NCBI GenBank assembly: GCA_947561585.1
Contig: CANNZV010000847.1
Span: forward strand, 1 to 64,000
Length of the DNA: 64,000 bases
From: Caprella mutica
Taxonomy: Eukaryota; Arthropoda; Malacostraca; Amphipoda; Caprellidae
Direction: 5' to 3'
The position numbers were made by a program, and so were the translations under genes. Below, piece by piece: positions 1 to 11,317 of the stretch (its first letter is position 1; every line of letters starts with the position of its first letter). A model generated the notes under the pieces. The model was not told the DNA's origin, searched no databases, and was given only the letters and a program-made list of their open reading frames with translations.

Positions 1-110
1 GGCTGTTTTGCAACGATTGATTATCGCTGGGCAGTATTCAATGTGTTTATATTGCTGCGCAATCATCGCTGAACGATGATCGCAACAATCGCTGCATGCA
101 AACGACCTTC
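1..110. repeat. Palindrome-rich segment at window edge
   Basis: Contains a short hairpin (ATCATCG, 5-nt loop, CGATGAT) and outer complementary words such as GCAACGATTG and CAATCGCTGC. It may be the end of an inverted-repeat element cut by the window edge. A weak resemblance to the inner part of the foldback element near 62.7 kb (GTTGCGAT words) is visible but not convincing. Confidence 0.3.
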
Positions 111-119
111 AAGTGTACC

Positions 120-538
120 CTCCTCGGGGTACGGTCATAAGCCCAACCCTCCCCCCCCCATTCTCGGTCGGGGTACGGTCAATAGCCCCCCCCCGGTCAC
201 GAGCCCCCCTCCCTGTTTTTTTAATCCTTATTTACCTAGTTAAAAAAATGAAGAACTACTTAGATAGAAATAACTGAGAGTTGCTGATGTAGTTTGTTGT
301 ATCAGCTAGTTTGTTGTACTGCACACTTCATGATTGTTTAAAGACCTGGTAGGGGGGGTTCAAGAGGCGGCACGCCCCCCGATATACATATATTTCATGT
401 TCAATCATTAATGAACTACAAAAGTGTCAATAAGGATTAAATGATATAGGTATACCTAAATAAGGATTAAAAAACAGGGGGGGCTCAAGAGCGGGGGGGG
501 GGGGGGCTCATGACCTACACTCCCCGTCATGAGACCCC
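120..538 (+). mobile_element. G/C-run MITE, copy 1
   Basis: A roughly 420-bp non-coding element. Its ends are inverted: the left end carries C-runs joined by GGTCA(T/C)GAGC words then AATCCTTATTTACCTAG, and the right end carries AAATAAGGATTAAAAAACAG then G-runs joined by CTCATGACC. Copy 2 (4117-4320, reversed and partial) and copy 3 (39297-39740, same orientation) share the interior, for example GATAGAAATAACTGAGAGTT. No transposase frame is present, so it is non-autonomous. Superfamily unknown. Confidence 0.75.
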
Positions 539-1080
539 TTGAAATAAATGGAGGTTAATTCAGAACGTTTGGTAAAACCTTGCGTATCTCAGTAAATTTA
601 TTCAGATTTCTAGTAATTAACTCAAGCTTAAATACCAATAGATTACTAAGTTATCATGTGTAGCTTTAACTATCATATTTTGATTAAATGAACCAATTAA
701 ATGCATAAATAATTCATTATCTATCTACTCCATCACTGTTGGTCCTGCTTCATACCATACCCTTTACGTGCCTTGCACAATCTCGAGATAGTCGCGCATT
801 TTCAATGATCCTAGAAACGCGTAGATCATTGTCGAGACTGTACCATGTTTATTGGGTATATGTATGTATATCGCATATGTATGTATACCCCCCCCCCCAA
901 ACCAAACAAAAGACTGCATTAAACGATGTAATAGAATTAGGAAAAATCAATTTTATTATTTAGATTAGTTAATAATTGAGTATATCTATTTAATAATAAA
1001 TTTTATTTCAATCTCAAATGAAAACGAGAAAAATAAAATATGGGACGTCCCTAGTAAAAGATTAATAATATTAGTACGTT
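539..1080. other. No gene seen
   Basis: AT-rich unique-looking sequence with a short C-run at about 890. A 74-codon open frame at 739-963 has no recognisable protein features and runs across the low-complexity C-run, so I do not call it a gene. Confidence 0.6.
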
Positions 1081-1810
1081 GGAAATAAGTCATATTCAAT
1101 GACGCTAAAGCTAGGTGAATAAAAATACATTCTATAATACATTTAAAGATAAATAATATTAATTTTTCGATTGATTTACATTGGTATAGACTGGCTGTGT
1201 AAGTTTTTCTTTACAGTCCAAGAGTTGTTAATTTTGTGTATTTTTCTAGTAGGTAGGTGGCTTACTGTGGTGTGTGTCGTGGGGGGTAGGCGAGAGAGAG
1301 GTGATGTTGCATATGAAGAGTTTGGTTCCAAAACGCGATAAACGCCACTTTTGAAAAAAATGAGTTTCCACCTAAATCAATATTGTATTTCGTCGGTATT
1401 GTGGATTTGAATTGTTTATGTTATTATAACCTCAATATGCTATGTGAATGATTGAAACAGAAAATAGTGGTTTTCATCTTTGTACTTTCTTGGTAAAGAA
1501 AACACATTTTAACTCAAATTGATCAAAATGGATTTATAGCGTTTTGGAACCAAACTCTTCATATATACACATACTATTTCACATATTGAAAAAGAGTGGA
1601 GTAAATGATTACACTGAGAAAAATGAATTATCCATTCAACCCTGCGCTTATATTTCTTTGTAGACTGATATTTATAAACGACTGTGACAGTATATAAAAT
1701 ATTGGTGAAAAAAAAAAAAATATTAATTTTGGTCCTCTAGTTCCTTTGAGTCGGAGGTTGACCAATGAGCTTGCATGTGTGTATGTGTGTGCGACTCTCC
1801 TTTTAACTTT
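1080..1810 (+). repeat. Left arm of diverged long inverted repeat
   Basis: By eye this aligns with the reverse complement of about 7090-7755. Shared landmarks in order are GGAAATAAGTC...CAATGAC, TTTTTCGATT...TTGGTATA, a GTAGGTAG...TTACTGTG block with G-runs, AAATGATTACACTGAGAAA, CATATTTCTTTGT.GACTGATA, and a GTGTGTGTGCG block. The arm is interrupted by the MITE at 1311-1564. Identity is moderate, with many small gaps. The two arms enclose about 5.3 kb that includes the 28-bp satellite. Confidence 0.6.
1311..1564. mobile_element. 254-bp MITE with about 30-bp TIRs
   Basis: The left end ATGAAGAGTTTGGTTCCAAA is matched by the inverted right end, continuing through AACGC.ATAAA with weaker pairing inside. 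Flanking TA/AT bases are consistent with a TA target duplication. Comparison with the other inverted arm (near 7320) shows that arm without this segment, which supports a real insertion. No coding capacity; probably a non-autonomous Tc1/mariner-like element, by inference from the TA site. Confidence 0.75.
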
Positions 1811-2768
1811 CATCACCAGATTAGGATGTCATTCTTGAAATTAAGATGACGAATCTATGGTCACATTTTAATTAAAAAATAAAATAGTTAGATTTACTAT
1901 AAGAATATGCCTATATAAAAATATTGAAGTATATAAAATATTTTAGGTCATGGAATTTTAAAGACTACATTATTGATATATATACCTACTCGTACAATAT
2001 ACAATGTAATTGTATTGTATGTAATTGTCCCGGTTACTAGTACAAATATGTCATAATTTGTAAATCGTTTATTTATTTGTTACATAAATGAAATTGCCTA
2101 TTTATATATTCTGATTTATCACAAGTCACATAATAAACAAACACAGTCTCCGCCTAAAACTTAACTCACTCATTACTCAAAGTTGAGATGGTGTGTGTAA
2201 GAGGTTAGGGGGGAGGGAAGTTAGGGAGATTTGGCGCGCTTTTGTGTTTGACTCTCTATTCAGATTTCAGAGTGCAATAAAATAACCAGTATCAATCAAT
2301 CATGGCATCATTATTCCACTGATACTCCTATCTTTTATATTTATTATTCATATAAATACCAGAAACCCATAACTAATTAGTAATTATTTGAAACAGTTAT
2401 CCATATATTAAAATATACTTTGTTACAGTTCACATGTCCACATTATTATTATGTACGTCATTTTACAGATTACATGCGAGTGCGCGCTGTATTTACATTA
2501 GAGAACATTAAAATATTTATTTTTATTTATTTATACAAGTAGAAATATGACATAATTTGCAGTACATGTTAACTGTGACTGATTCAGTGTTGTAAAATAA
2601 ACTTAAATGTACATGATACATTGCCAACAAGTTAATTATTATTAGGAAAGAAATAAGTATTTTATCAATGAAATTATTGGAGGATAGCACACATCCCGCA
2701 ACTAACCCTAGCGCTACCCTCCCCTGTACCCCTTTATTGTACTATATTCCCAGTGTTATTCAATTACC
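1811..2768. other. No gene seen
   Basis: AT-rich DNA with no supported frame. It holds short G-rich stretches (near 2205 and, on the other strand, near 2700) resembling those in the inverted arms, so it may contain further diverged copies of the same repeat. Confidence 0.5.
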
Positions 2769-3307
2769 TTTGCAATCTTGCAGAAGGTTATATTTTCATC
2801 GGAATTTATTTATTTATTTATCATCTTGTTATTCGCTTAACTGAAAAAGTGTTCAACCAAATTACCTGTAATTTGGTGAAACGATTGGTCCATGTCCAGT
2901 GACCTGCCTGTGACCCGGTCAAGGTCACGGTCATTTATAACACAAAAAGTATCGAACCATATTGCATGAAACTTGATGGATCGATTAGTCAATATGCAGA
3001 AACCATTTTGATAGATAGAACCAAATATTTAGTGATTAGTTTACTATGCAAGTTATTTTTACCAATTACCTAATCATAATATGTTCAAATAACAAAACAC
3101 AAAATAACAAATAACATAATATGTTCAAATAATTATTGTAACAATCTGTATAATCTAACCAACTGGTTCCTGGATAATGACGAACCGCTCAAAAATTTTA
3201 AGGCAATTTGATTAATTTGATTGAACCCTTTTTGAGTTATGCGAGGACCTAGCAAGATTACAAATAAATAAATGCCGCCTAATGTATAACTTTCTGCAAT
3301 CTGCAAG
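2769..3307. mobile_element. TIR element of about 540 bp
   Basis: The left end (TTGCAATCTTGCAGAAGGTT, then an ATTTATTTATTTA run) pairs with the inverted right end (CTTGCAGATTGCAGAAAGTT in reverse complement, then the same run). Pairing continues inward through AACT.AAAAAG.GTTCAA.CAAATTA, giving arms of roughly 100 bp at moderate identity. No reading frame is present. Terminal sequences of this style are common in invertebrate non-autonomous DNA elements. Superfamily not assigned. Confidence 0.65.
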
Positions 3308-3358
3308 TTAAAATCAGAACCTAGTAATAAAGTAATTCATTTTATGATACATTGCAAG

Positions 3359-3380
3359 AAAAAAAAAAAAAAAAAAAATG
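3359..3380. repeat. Poly(A) run
   Basis: An uninterrupted A run of about 20 nt on the plus strand. It may be a retroposon tail, but no element body is recognisable upstream. Confidence 0.8.
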
Positions 3381-3470
3381 GGTTTCAATTATTCAGCAAC
3401 GTTATATTTCTTTCACATAAGAAAGTATTCTCTACAGTTTCATCTCACCATTCAGGAAGGTACTTTGTGA

Positions 3471-3546
3471 TTAGGGGGTGAGGGTATAGGGTGAGGAGGG
3501 TGTAGGGTGAGGAGGGTATAGGGTGAGGAGGTATAGGGTGAGGAGA
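3471..3546. repeat. 16-bp G-rich minisatellite
   Basis: About four tandem copies of a unit close to TATAGGGTGAGGAGGG. Short and purine-rich, with no coding meaning. Confidence 0.85.
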
Positions 3547-4116
3547 GGTGTAACTAGTAACTCAGGGGAGGGGGGAGGTGGTGGAGAGAAGTGATTAATA
3601 TTTACACAGATAGAAATTATCTTCTAGTTAACTATGTATATGCTAATATTTTTTATAAACTAATATTTTATTTACAACATCATACAAATATAATTGTATT
3701 CACAAATGATTTAATTTAGTGTTTTAATCATTGGTCATTCATGGGTGAAGTGCATGACTGTATGTGTATGAAGCCCGCGAAGATACATTCACTTACACTG
3801 GCTACCTGACTTATGCCACTGCTTGTACCACTGTCAATCATCTGAGACACTACTTACTTAGGTATCACCAATAGAATGAAGGGAAAATGATTAATTCTTA
3901 TTTATTTGTTTATTTATAGTAACAAAAATATAAAAAATTCATAAATTAATTTAGAGCTAATTATGACTTATTATATTCCTTAATAATAATATTATATCCA
4001 TCAAATAAAAACAATATATGAGACATTGATGAGGTTCTATATTATTTTCGGACATGTAAGTTTCTAGTTTTTATTTTCAGAAGGTTAACTGTAAATAATG
4101 GAGTACAGAGCGTGTT
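3547..4116. other. No gene seen
   Basis: AT-rich sequence without a supported gene or clear repeat boundary. Confidence 0.55.
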
Positions 4117-4320
4117 TACAACAAACTAGCGGATACAACAAACTATATTAGCAACTCTCAGTTATTTCTATCTAAGTAGTTTTTCATTTGTTTAACTAAG
4201 TAAGGATTAAAAAAATAGGGAGGGAGGGCTCGTGACCGGGGGGCTTATGACCTAGGGGGCTCATGACTGGGGGGCTCATGACCGTGGGGGGTGGGGGGGG
4301 GGGGCTCTTGACTTTACCCC
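4117..4320 (-). mobile_element. G/C-run MITE, copy 2 (half, reversed)
   Basis: Reverse complement of the left half of copies 1 and 3. It runs from ACAACAAACTAGCGGATACA through the CTCAGTTATTTCTATCTAAG block to AAGGATTAAAAAAATAGG and then four GGGGGCT(C/T)(A/T)TGAC repeats. The other half is missing, so it is a deleted copy. Confidence 0.75.
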
Positions 4321-4370
4321 TTAGTATATAGTCACTTGGATACTAGTCTCCCTCTTGTAACTAGCTAACC

Positions 4371-6262
4371 AGAGTTCCTAGGTACATAACCACTAATCAG
4401 TGTACCTAGGTACCTAACCACTAACCAGTGTACCTTGGTACCTAAACACTTACCAGTGTACCTAGGTATCTAACCACTAACCAGTGTACCTTGGTACCTA
4501 ACCTCTAACCAGTGTACCTTGGTACCTAACCACTAACCAGTGTACCTAGGTACCTAGATACTAACCAGTGTACCTAGGTACCTAATCATTAACCAGTGTA
4601 CCTTGGTACCTAACCTCTAACCAGTGTACCTAGTTACCTAGACACTAACCAGTGTACCTAGGTACCTAGACACTAACCAGTGTACCTAGGTACCTAATCA
4701 TTAACCAGTGTACCTAGGTACCTAGACACTAACCAGTGTACCTTGGTACCTAACCTTTAACCAGTGTACCTAGGTACCTAAACACTAACCAGTGTACCTT
4801 GGTACCTAACCACTAACCAGTGTACCTAGACACTAACCAGTGTACCTTGGTACCTAACCACTAACCAGTGTACCTTGGGACCTAATCATTAACCAGTGTA
4901 CCTAGGTACATAACCATTAATCAGTGTACCTAGGTACCTAACCAGTGTACCTAACCACTAACCAGTGTATCTAGGTACCTAACCACTAACCACTGTACCT
5001 TGATACCTAACCAGTAACCTGGGTACCTAACTAGTTACCTGGGTACCTAACCAGTTATCTAGGTACTTAACCACTAACCAGTGTACCTAACCACAAACCA
5101 GTGTACCTTGGTACCAAACCAGTGTACCTAACCACTAACCAGTGTACCTAACCACTAACCAGTGTACCTAACCACTAACCAGTGTACCTTGGTACCTAAC
5201 CACTAACCAGTGTACCTTGGTACCTAACCACTAACCAGTGTACCTTGGGACCTAACCACTAACCAGTGTACCTTGGGACCTAACCACTAACCAGTGTACC
5301 TTGGTACCTAACCACTAACCAGTGTACCTTGGGACCTAACCACTAACCAGTGTACCTTGGGACCTAACCACTAACCAGTGTACCTTGGTACCTAGACACT
5401 AACCAGTGTACCTTGGTACCTAACCACTAACCAGTGTACCTTGGGACCTAACCACTAACCAGTGTACCTAGGTACCTAACCACTAACCAGTGTACCTTGG
5501 TACCTAACCACTAACCAGTGTACCTTGGGACCTAACCACTAACCAGTGTACCTAGACACTAACCAGTGTACCTAGACACTAACCAGTGTACCTAGACACT
5601 AACCAGTGTACCTTGGTACCTAACCACTAACCAGTGTACCTTGGGACCTAATCATTAACCAGTGTACCTAGGTACATAACCATTAATCAGTGTACCTAGG
5701 TTCCTAACCACTAACCAGTGTACCTTGGTACCTAACCAGTGTACCTAACCACTAACCAGTGTACCTAGACACTAACCAGTATACCTAGACACTAACCAGT
5801 GTACCTAGGTTCCTAACCACTAACCAGTGTACCTAACCAGTAACCAGTGTACCTAGACACTAACCAGTATACCTAGACACTAACCAGTGTACCTAGGTTC
5901 CTAACCACTAACCAGTGTACCTTGGTACCTAACCACTAACCAGTGTACCTTGGTACCTAACCAGTGTACCTAACCACTAACCAGTGTATCTAGGTACCTA
6001 ACCACTAACCACTGTACCTTGATACCTAACCAGTTACCTTGGTACCTAACTAATTACCTGGGTACCTAACCAGTTATCTAGGTACTTAACCACTACCCAG
6101 TGTACCTAGGTACCTAACCACTAACCAGTATACCTTGGTACCTAACCACAAACCAGTGTACCTTGGTACCTAACCAGTTACCTAGGTACCTAACCAGTTA
6201 CCTAGGTACCTAACCAGTTACCTAGGTACCTAACCAGTTAACTAGGTACCTAACCAGTGCGG
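4371..6262. repeat. 28-bp satellite array (KpnI-site rich)
   Basis: The core unit is CCACTAACCAGTGTACCT followed by TGGTACCTAA, about 28 bp, repeated for nearly 1.9 kb. Units vary by the TTGG/TAGG/TTGGGA step, and many shortened units drop part of the GGTACC block (for example CAGTGTACCTAGACACTAAC). Toward the right end it turns into a 20-bp form, CCAGTTACCTAGGTACCTAA. Blocks are themselves duplicated: a distinctive variant (AACCAGTGTATCTAGGTACC) recurs at 4961 and 5980, and another (CCTAATCATTAACCAGTGTA) near 4881 and 5647, showing segmental amplification inside the array. Confidence 0.95.
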
Positions 6263-6780
6263 TGACCTCGTTAAGTAACTGGTGCGGTAACCTTGTTAGG
6301 TAACTAGTCGGTAACCTTTTTTGGTAACTAGTGCGATTACCTTGTTAGTTAACTAGTGTAGCTAGTTAGGTAACTAGTGTTACTTACAGTAATTAATAAT
6401 GAAAACGAGTATAAATAGTTGAGTAACTAGTGTAACTAGTTAGGTAACTAATGGAATTAGGTATCTAACTAGTATATCTGGTTACCTGACTACTGTAACT
6501 AGTTACCTAACTAGTGTAACTAGGTACCAAACTAGTTTTTTTAAATGTGTTTATTAAGTTTAATATATACACATGAGCTTATTTCAAGATGGCTCGATTC
6601 TTATACCATCATATTAGTACCTATCTAGTTCTCTTCCACGACTTCATCTTGCTAGCAGCAAGATGAAGTGTGTACTGGGAAAGACTAGTGTATCTAGTTC
6701 CCTAGTCAGTAGCTACCTAACTACAGTATCTATCTAGGTTCATAGATACTCTAGTTAGGTAGGTTTTCCTAGATACTCTA
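6263..6780. repeat. Degenerate flank of the 28-bp satellite
   Basis: Short words GTAACTAGT, TAGGTAACTAG and TATCTAG recur without a fixed period, in a gradient away from the ordered array. Includes the perfect hairpin at 6642-6668. No reading frame. Confidence 0.6.
6642..6668. repeat. Perfect 12-bp hairpin
   Basis: CTTCATCTTGCT, a 3-nt loop AGC, then AGCAAGATGAAG. Pairing is exact. It lies in the decayed satellite flank; function unknown. Confidence 0.8.
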
Positions 6781-7089
6781 ATACTCTTTAAAGCATTGTT
6801 CGTTTTCCCCATTCATGAGTTTCCCGTCAGTGTCAGCCCCGCTTCATACACTTACATACATTTCGTAATCACGAGTAATTATTGAGTAAAGTGCGCGGAG
6901 TTTATATGTCATACTGTATAATATATACATTATACTTCAATTATATTATAAAATTGAATTGCTTGGCTCCTAAAAAATTGTTAATATTTATTACAGAAAT
7001 AAATACCATTTCCCAAGCAGTTAATTTTAGGTGAATCTAATATCAATGATAGATCGTCAATAGAAAATCGAAGAAATACAAGTTACTAC

Positions 7090-7755
7090 ATGCCTAACTG
7101 ACTACGAAGCTTATAGCAATATACGCACACACACAGCAATGCATGCTCAACCCCCTTGACCTTAGCGCCAAAATAAAAATGATCTTTCATTAATATTTTT
7201 ATACTGTCGTACATTATAAAATATCAGTCAACAAAGAAATATGAGCAAACAGTTAAATAGAGGCATCATATTTCTCAGTGTAATCATTTACTTCTTATTC
7301 TATTTGTGAAACTGTAGTAAATACATAAAGGATACCTCTCCACTGCATCTACCCCCTCCCCCTGTTAGTCACCCCCCCCCTCACAGTAACTGTTAGCTAC
7401 CTACAAGGAAGATAAACCAAAATTATTAACGCGGGAATTAATTAAAAAGAAACACTTACATTGACAACTGATATACCAACCATTATTAATCGAAAAAATT
7501 GATAACGACCAATAATTACTATTTGATACTTAAAATAATATTACATTATTGAACTAAATTATAATTATTATATGCTTGTGTTACAATTGTCACACTTTTT
7601 TGACGACTTTTCAAAAGTTTCAATAAAATATTAAAACCTAGTGTTCGGAAAAAAGTATACAATTTTTTATCGTTAGATGTGTAATAAAATATAGTTTTAA
7701 TTACTTACAGTGTCATTGCACACGACTTATTTTCAATGTAATAACTAATAACATT
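7090..7755 (-). repeat. Right arm of diverged long inverted repeat
   Basis: Reverse complement aligns with the 1080-1810 arm (landmarks described there) and lacks the MITE found in that arm. It contains C-runs near 7350-7380 corresponding to the G-runs near 1280. Confidence 0.6.
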
Positions 7756-8190
7756 ATTATATATGTATACTTTGACTGTCACAGTTTGTATTTAGTTTCA
7801 TTAACCTACATCGATATTTTAAATATTGATAGTTATTTTTTTACTCACCTTTACTATTCAAATTATCTGCAACATTATTTGCACCATTCATATTATCTAA
7901 ACTTCAATTTAATATAAATAATTGTTTTTTAATATATATAAAAAATATCATAATGAATTGTTTTAATAAAAATTACTCATTGTTAAAACAAATTTTTTTC
8001 ATTAACTTTATATTATAAATATTAATTATTGCAGTACAGTAATAATAAAACTCTCAATATCCTGCACTGTAATAATATACCAATAATGTTAGAACTCACT
8101 GTACTTAATGTCTAGCAGCTCTAGCCAATCAGAAGGCTCGTTACAAATTGCAAAATTATTCTTAGCGTAGATCAGTTGCAGTCTGTGAGA

Positions 8191-8411
8191 GAGTAACATT
8201 GATACCTGAATAATGATCTACGCTTATATTACCGTAGATTACTATGTTTGAATGCGAAGTGAGAGTAATGAAAAGTGATCTACGCGTGTAGAGCACTTTA
8301 CAGTCGAATCATTTGGAACTTTTGTAAAGTGATCTGGAGCTGTAGATCACTTTACACTGTTACTAGTTAGCGATGGAGAATTTTGCGTAGATCACTAATC
8401 AAAGTTACTCT
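8191..8411. mobile_element. Small foldback element with GTAGATCA motifs
   Basis: The outer arms GAGTAACATTGATACC...TAATGATCTACGC (8191-8223) and GCGTAGATCACTAATCAAAG...TTACTC (8385-8411) are inverted. Between them lie two imperfect palindromes, 8273-8300 (AAAGTGATCTACGCG and its partner) and 8323-8354 (GTAAAGTGATCTGGAGC and its partner). The word GTAGATCA or its complement occurs about six times in 250 bp. No coding frame. Confidence 0.6.
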
Positions 8412-9350
8412 TCATTTATCTTCCATTACTCGAGACTAACTGTTCGATAAAGTCTCTAATTCCAATCCGTAGAATACTTACTACAATTAATGCTACAAAG
8501 GACTATATTACAAACTAATTGGAAAAATGTCGAATTAATTTAAACGAAACTAAAGAACTCTACAAAAGAAATAATTGAATTTTACTAATTTCTTGTAATT
8601 AAATATTGGTCATTTTTTTAAATAAGATTATAGCTTTATGGAAACAAAAATAGTACTGAAAAAGGGTAATACATATTTGCCTCAAAAATGGAAGGAAGTA
8701 TTTAATTTTATTCGATTTGTTGTCAAAGGAGATACATAGAACGAAACTGTAAAATAGAAAAAATGAAAGTCAATAAGTAGAAAATAATGAACAATGTCAC
8801 TAAACTACTTAATTTTATTTAAATGTTCAAATATGAATGTCACAAGACTAATGAAATATTGTAGAAACTCTCAATTTAGCGGCTAGTTACATGTTGAAGT
8901 AATCTAGGATATTGTATAAATTAAGCCATTCGTATTATCAGTAAATTTTAAGAGTTTAAACGTTTTTTTAGTTTAATGATTTAATGAGTCAAGAATTCCA
9001 AACTAGGCTATAAACAAAAAGCTACAGTTAAAAAAAATTAGTTGATTCAACTATAATGAACTATTTTCTTTTGAACCACCATTATACTCTCTCAACAGAT
9101 GTTAAAAAAATTATATACAAGTAACTATACAAGAGTTTAATTAATTACTACCAGTACTCAGAATTTTTGCAAATTTTAATACTAGCAAAATAAATAACCG
9201 TGTATCACCATGGAGTGGATATGAACAGTCAGTATTTAAGAATTCAGTATTTCAGAAACTACAGAAACCATAAGTTGTGTATTTACATTTACCAATTGTA
9301 AAGTATTTGAACGAAATAATTTACAATTGCCAATAAATTTAATTGGAAGT
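8412..9350. other. No gene seen
   Basis: AT-rich, no recognisable coding or repeat structure. Confidence 0.55.
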
Positions 9351-9735
9351 TTTTAGACCATATCGCTGATATTGAAAAGAAATTGAATATATATATATGG
9401 CTTGAAGTAACAGTTAGAAGGGAAAGAGACTCCATGAAAGAATTAGCTACCACTAGTCGGAGACAACGCTCATGGATGCCAAAAAAAAAAAACTCCATGA
9501 CTGCAGTCACTTACCAAGGAATGTGACGGAAAGAGTCACCAACACCGGTGGCAGCACTCACTGATGAAAAGGAAAATGAAGAGGTGATAAAAAATGAAGC
9601 CTGCCGGACAAAAAACATACGAGTTATCCTCAGAAACAACAATCAGCACTCACTGATGGAAAAGGAAAATGAAGAGGTGTTAAAAAATGAAGCCTACCGG
9701 ACAAAAAAACATACGAGTTATCCTCAGAAACAACA
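9351..9735 (+). repeat. Unclassified dispersed repeat, copy A
   Basis: Shares with copies B (10640), C (40690) and D (47510) the ordered words CCATATCGCTGA, GAAG(A/T)A(A/G)CAGT(C/T)AGAA, GACAA(C/T)GCTCATGGATGC, CAGTCACTTACCAAGGAATG and CACTCACTGATG. In this copy the last part is duplicated in tandem with a 91-bp period (from about 9552). A 108-codon open frame crosses the duplication but is low-complexity, Lys/Glu/Asn-rich and not conserved in the other copies, so it is not called as a gene. No TIR, poly(A) or clear Pol III boxes were seen. Confidence 0.65.
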
Positions 9736-10190
9736 ATTAGCCACAAAAATGATAAGCCAGAAGCTGTTGTGCCTTCTCTTATATTCACCTGAACAGATTG
9801 AGGATACAGGCACTGGGGGCTTTGTAATTAGCCTACTATATTATATCTTTAAAAAAAGTTCATACATTTCTTAAATTATATATTTATGAAACATAACTGA
9901 TACGAATAACTTTGCTAATTCTATCAGTTATCACTGAACTAATAGAAATTGTCCTTACCAATTGAGAATAGGGAGATTTGCACTGCTGTCGTTTGTTTCT
10001 TCAACTTTCTTGTGAGGAGAAATGATCTGGTCATAGATAGTGGTCTTTAGAGTTCCACCTAGCGAATGCTCGCTCTACCCATTGAAATGGAAACAAATTC
10101 TAATAATATGAATTAGTATATAAGTTATTGTTATTGAATAGGTTTGATGCGAATATAATGATTTCGAGATTTCGTTAATCGGAAAATAAA

Positions 10191-10325
10191 TAGAAAAGAC
10201 CTTAATATAGATCTAGCAGTTAGATTGGAAAGAGACGCCATGAATGGAATGAAAGAGACTCTTCAATGGAATGTTACGGAATGAGAATCTAGTAATCGCG
10301 GAAGTAAGAGGAAAATGAACAAACA
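10191..10325 (+). repeat. Dispersed repeat fragment (copy A family)
   Basis: The words GTTAGATTGGAAAGAGACGC, CATGAATGGAATG and GGAATGTTACGGAATGAGAA resemble the central part of copies A and D. Strongly decayed. Confidence 0.4.
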
Positions 10326-10639
10326 GGGTACAAAAACATAATAATAAACAATCTAAGACTACATTGTTATCCCTATTTAGTACTCTTCTACAAAACAGTG
10401 AATTTCAATGAAACAAAAAGGAAAAAAAAAACTTGGTCATCATCCAATTTGCAACTGTTCGTATCGAAAAATTCTCTGCCTCTTTCTTCAATTCATGACT
10501 GTTACATAGTGTCATTCGTTGAAAACTCTCATAAATGCAACATGAATATCCTACATATTTACTATTATGAATTTAAGATAGTTTTTTTTAGTATAAAGTT
10601 ATTAATAAATAATCTCTGTTAATTTAAGTAGGGGTTTAA

Positions 10640-11050
10640 CGTTTTCTTTGGAACCAAAGGCCATATCGCTGACAATGAAATTAAATACAAGGGGCTGGAA
10701 GAAGCAGTCTGAAAGGAAAGTGGCTTCAAGAACAAAGTCACCTACCACCGTCGGTGACAATGCTCATGAATACAGAAGAGCTACTCCGATAATGCATTCA
10801 CTTTAAAAAAAAAGAATAAAAAAGGACCCAATTTAAGGTCCGGAGGCTGCACTCACGGATGGAAGATTAGAATGAAAAGGGGATAGTAAATTAAGCCTAA
10901 CAAACCCAAAAGTCGAAGACCTCGTAGTTTGAAACCATAAACCTAGTGCTATCCTCTAAAACTGCAAGTGGCGTAAAAAGATAAAAATAATAAGAATGAA
11001 AAAAGACAATTATTAATCCAAATTACAATAGTTCGAGGCCAAAGGGAACC
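10640..11050 (+). repeat. Unclassified dispersed repeat, copy B
   Basis: Runs from TTTGGAACCAAAGGCCATAT through AAATACAAGGGGCTGGAAGA and GTCGGTGACAATGCTCATGA to TCCAAATTACAATAGTTCGA. Copy C ends in the same order with TCCAAATTACAACAGTTCGG, so the 3' limit is near 11045. It is followed closely by the TA-flanked MITE at 11098. Confidence 0.65.
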
Positions 11051-11097
11051 CCCTTCTATTAAATCCACCACAAACAGCTTCATGATAGGGTCACGCA

Positions 11098-11315
11098 GGT
11101 AAATTGCGGCCCACTTACTAACTGCGGCCTCTAACAACTGAAACATAACAGCTTCAAAACATACGTCAGAACTTAAATTAATAAGTTATAGCATTCACTG
11201 TGCTTCTTTTGATAGCTATTCAACATTTTAATGTAATTTTGATTGAAAATTTTTTAGAGACTCTTGAGAGGGCTGCAATAAAATATTAAAGGGCCGCAAT
11301 TTACCTGCGTGACCC
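11098..11315. mobile_element. 218-bp MITE with perfect 25-bp TIRs
   Basis: The left TIR begins GGGTCACGCAGGTAAATTGC and the right end is its exact inverse over 25 bp. TA dinucleotides flank both sides (11096-11097 and 11316-11317), the target duplication of Tc1/mariner-type insertion. A second copy in opposite orientation at 60040-60824 aligns with the interior (TTA.TAACTG..CCTCTAAC). A third terminus is near 48003-48045. Perfect TIRs suggest it is the youngest of the three. Confidence 0.85.
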
Positions 11316-11317
11316 TA

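Noticed and set aside
9548..9874. 108-codon Lys/Glu/Asn-rich frame
   Set aside because: Caused by a 91-bp tandem duplication within dispersed repeat copy A; the frame is not kept in copies B-D.
11025..11045. Pol III box B (GTTCGAGGC) marking a SINE or tRNA
   Set aside because: No box A at the right spacing, no tRNA fold, and the matching copy C differs at the key base.
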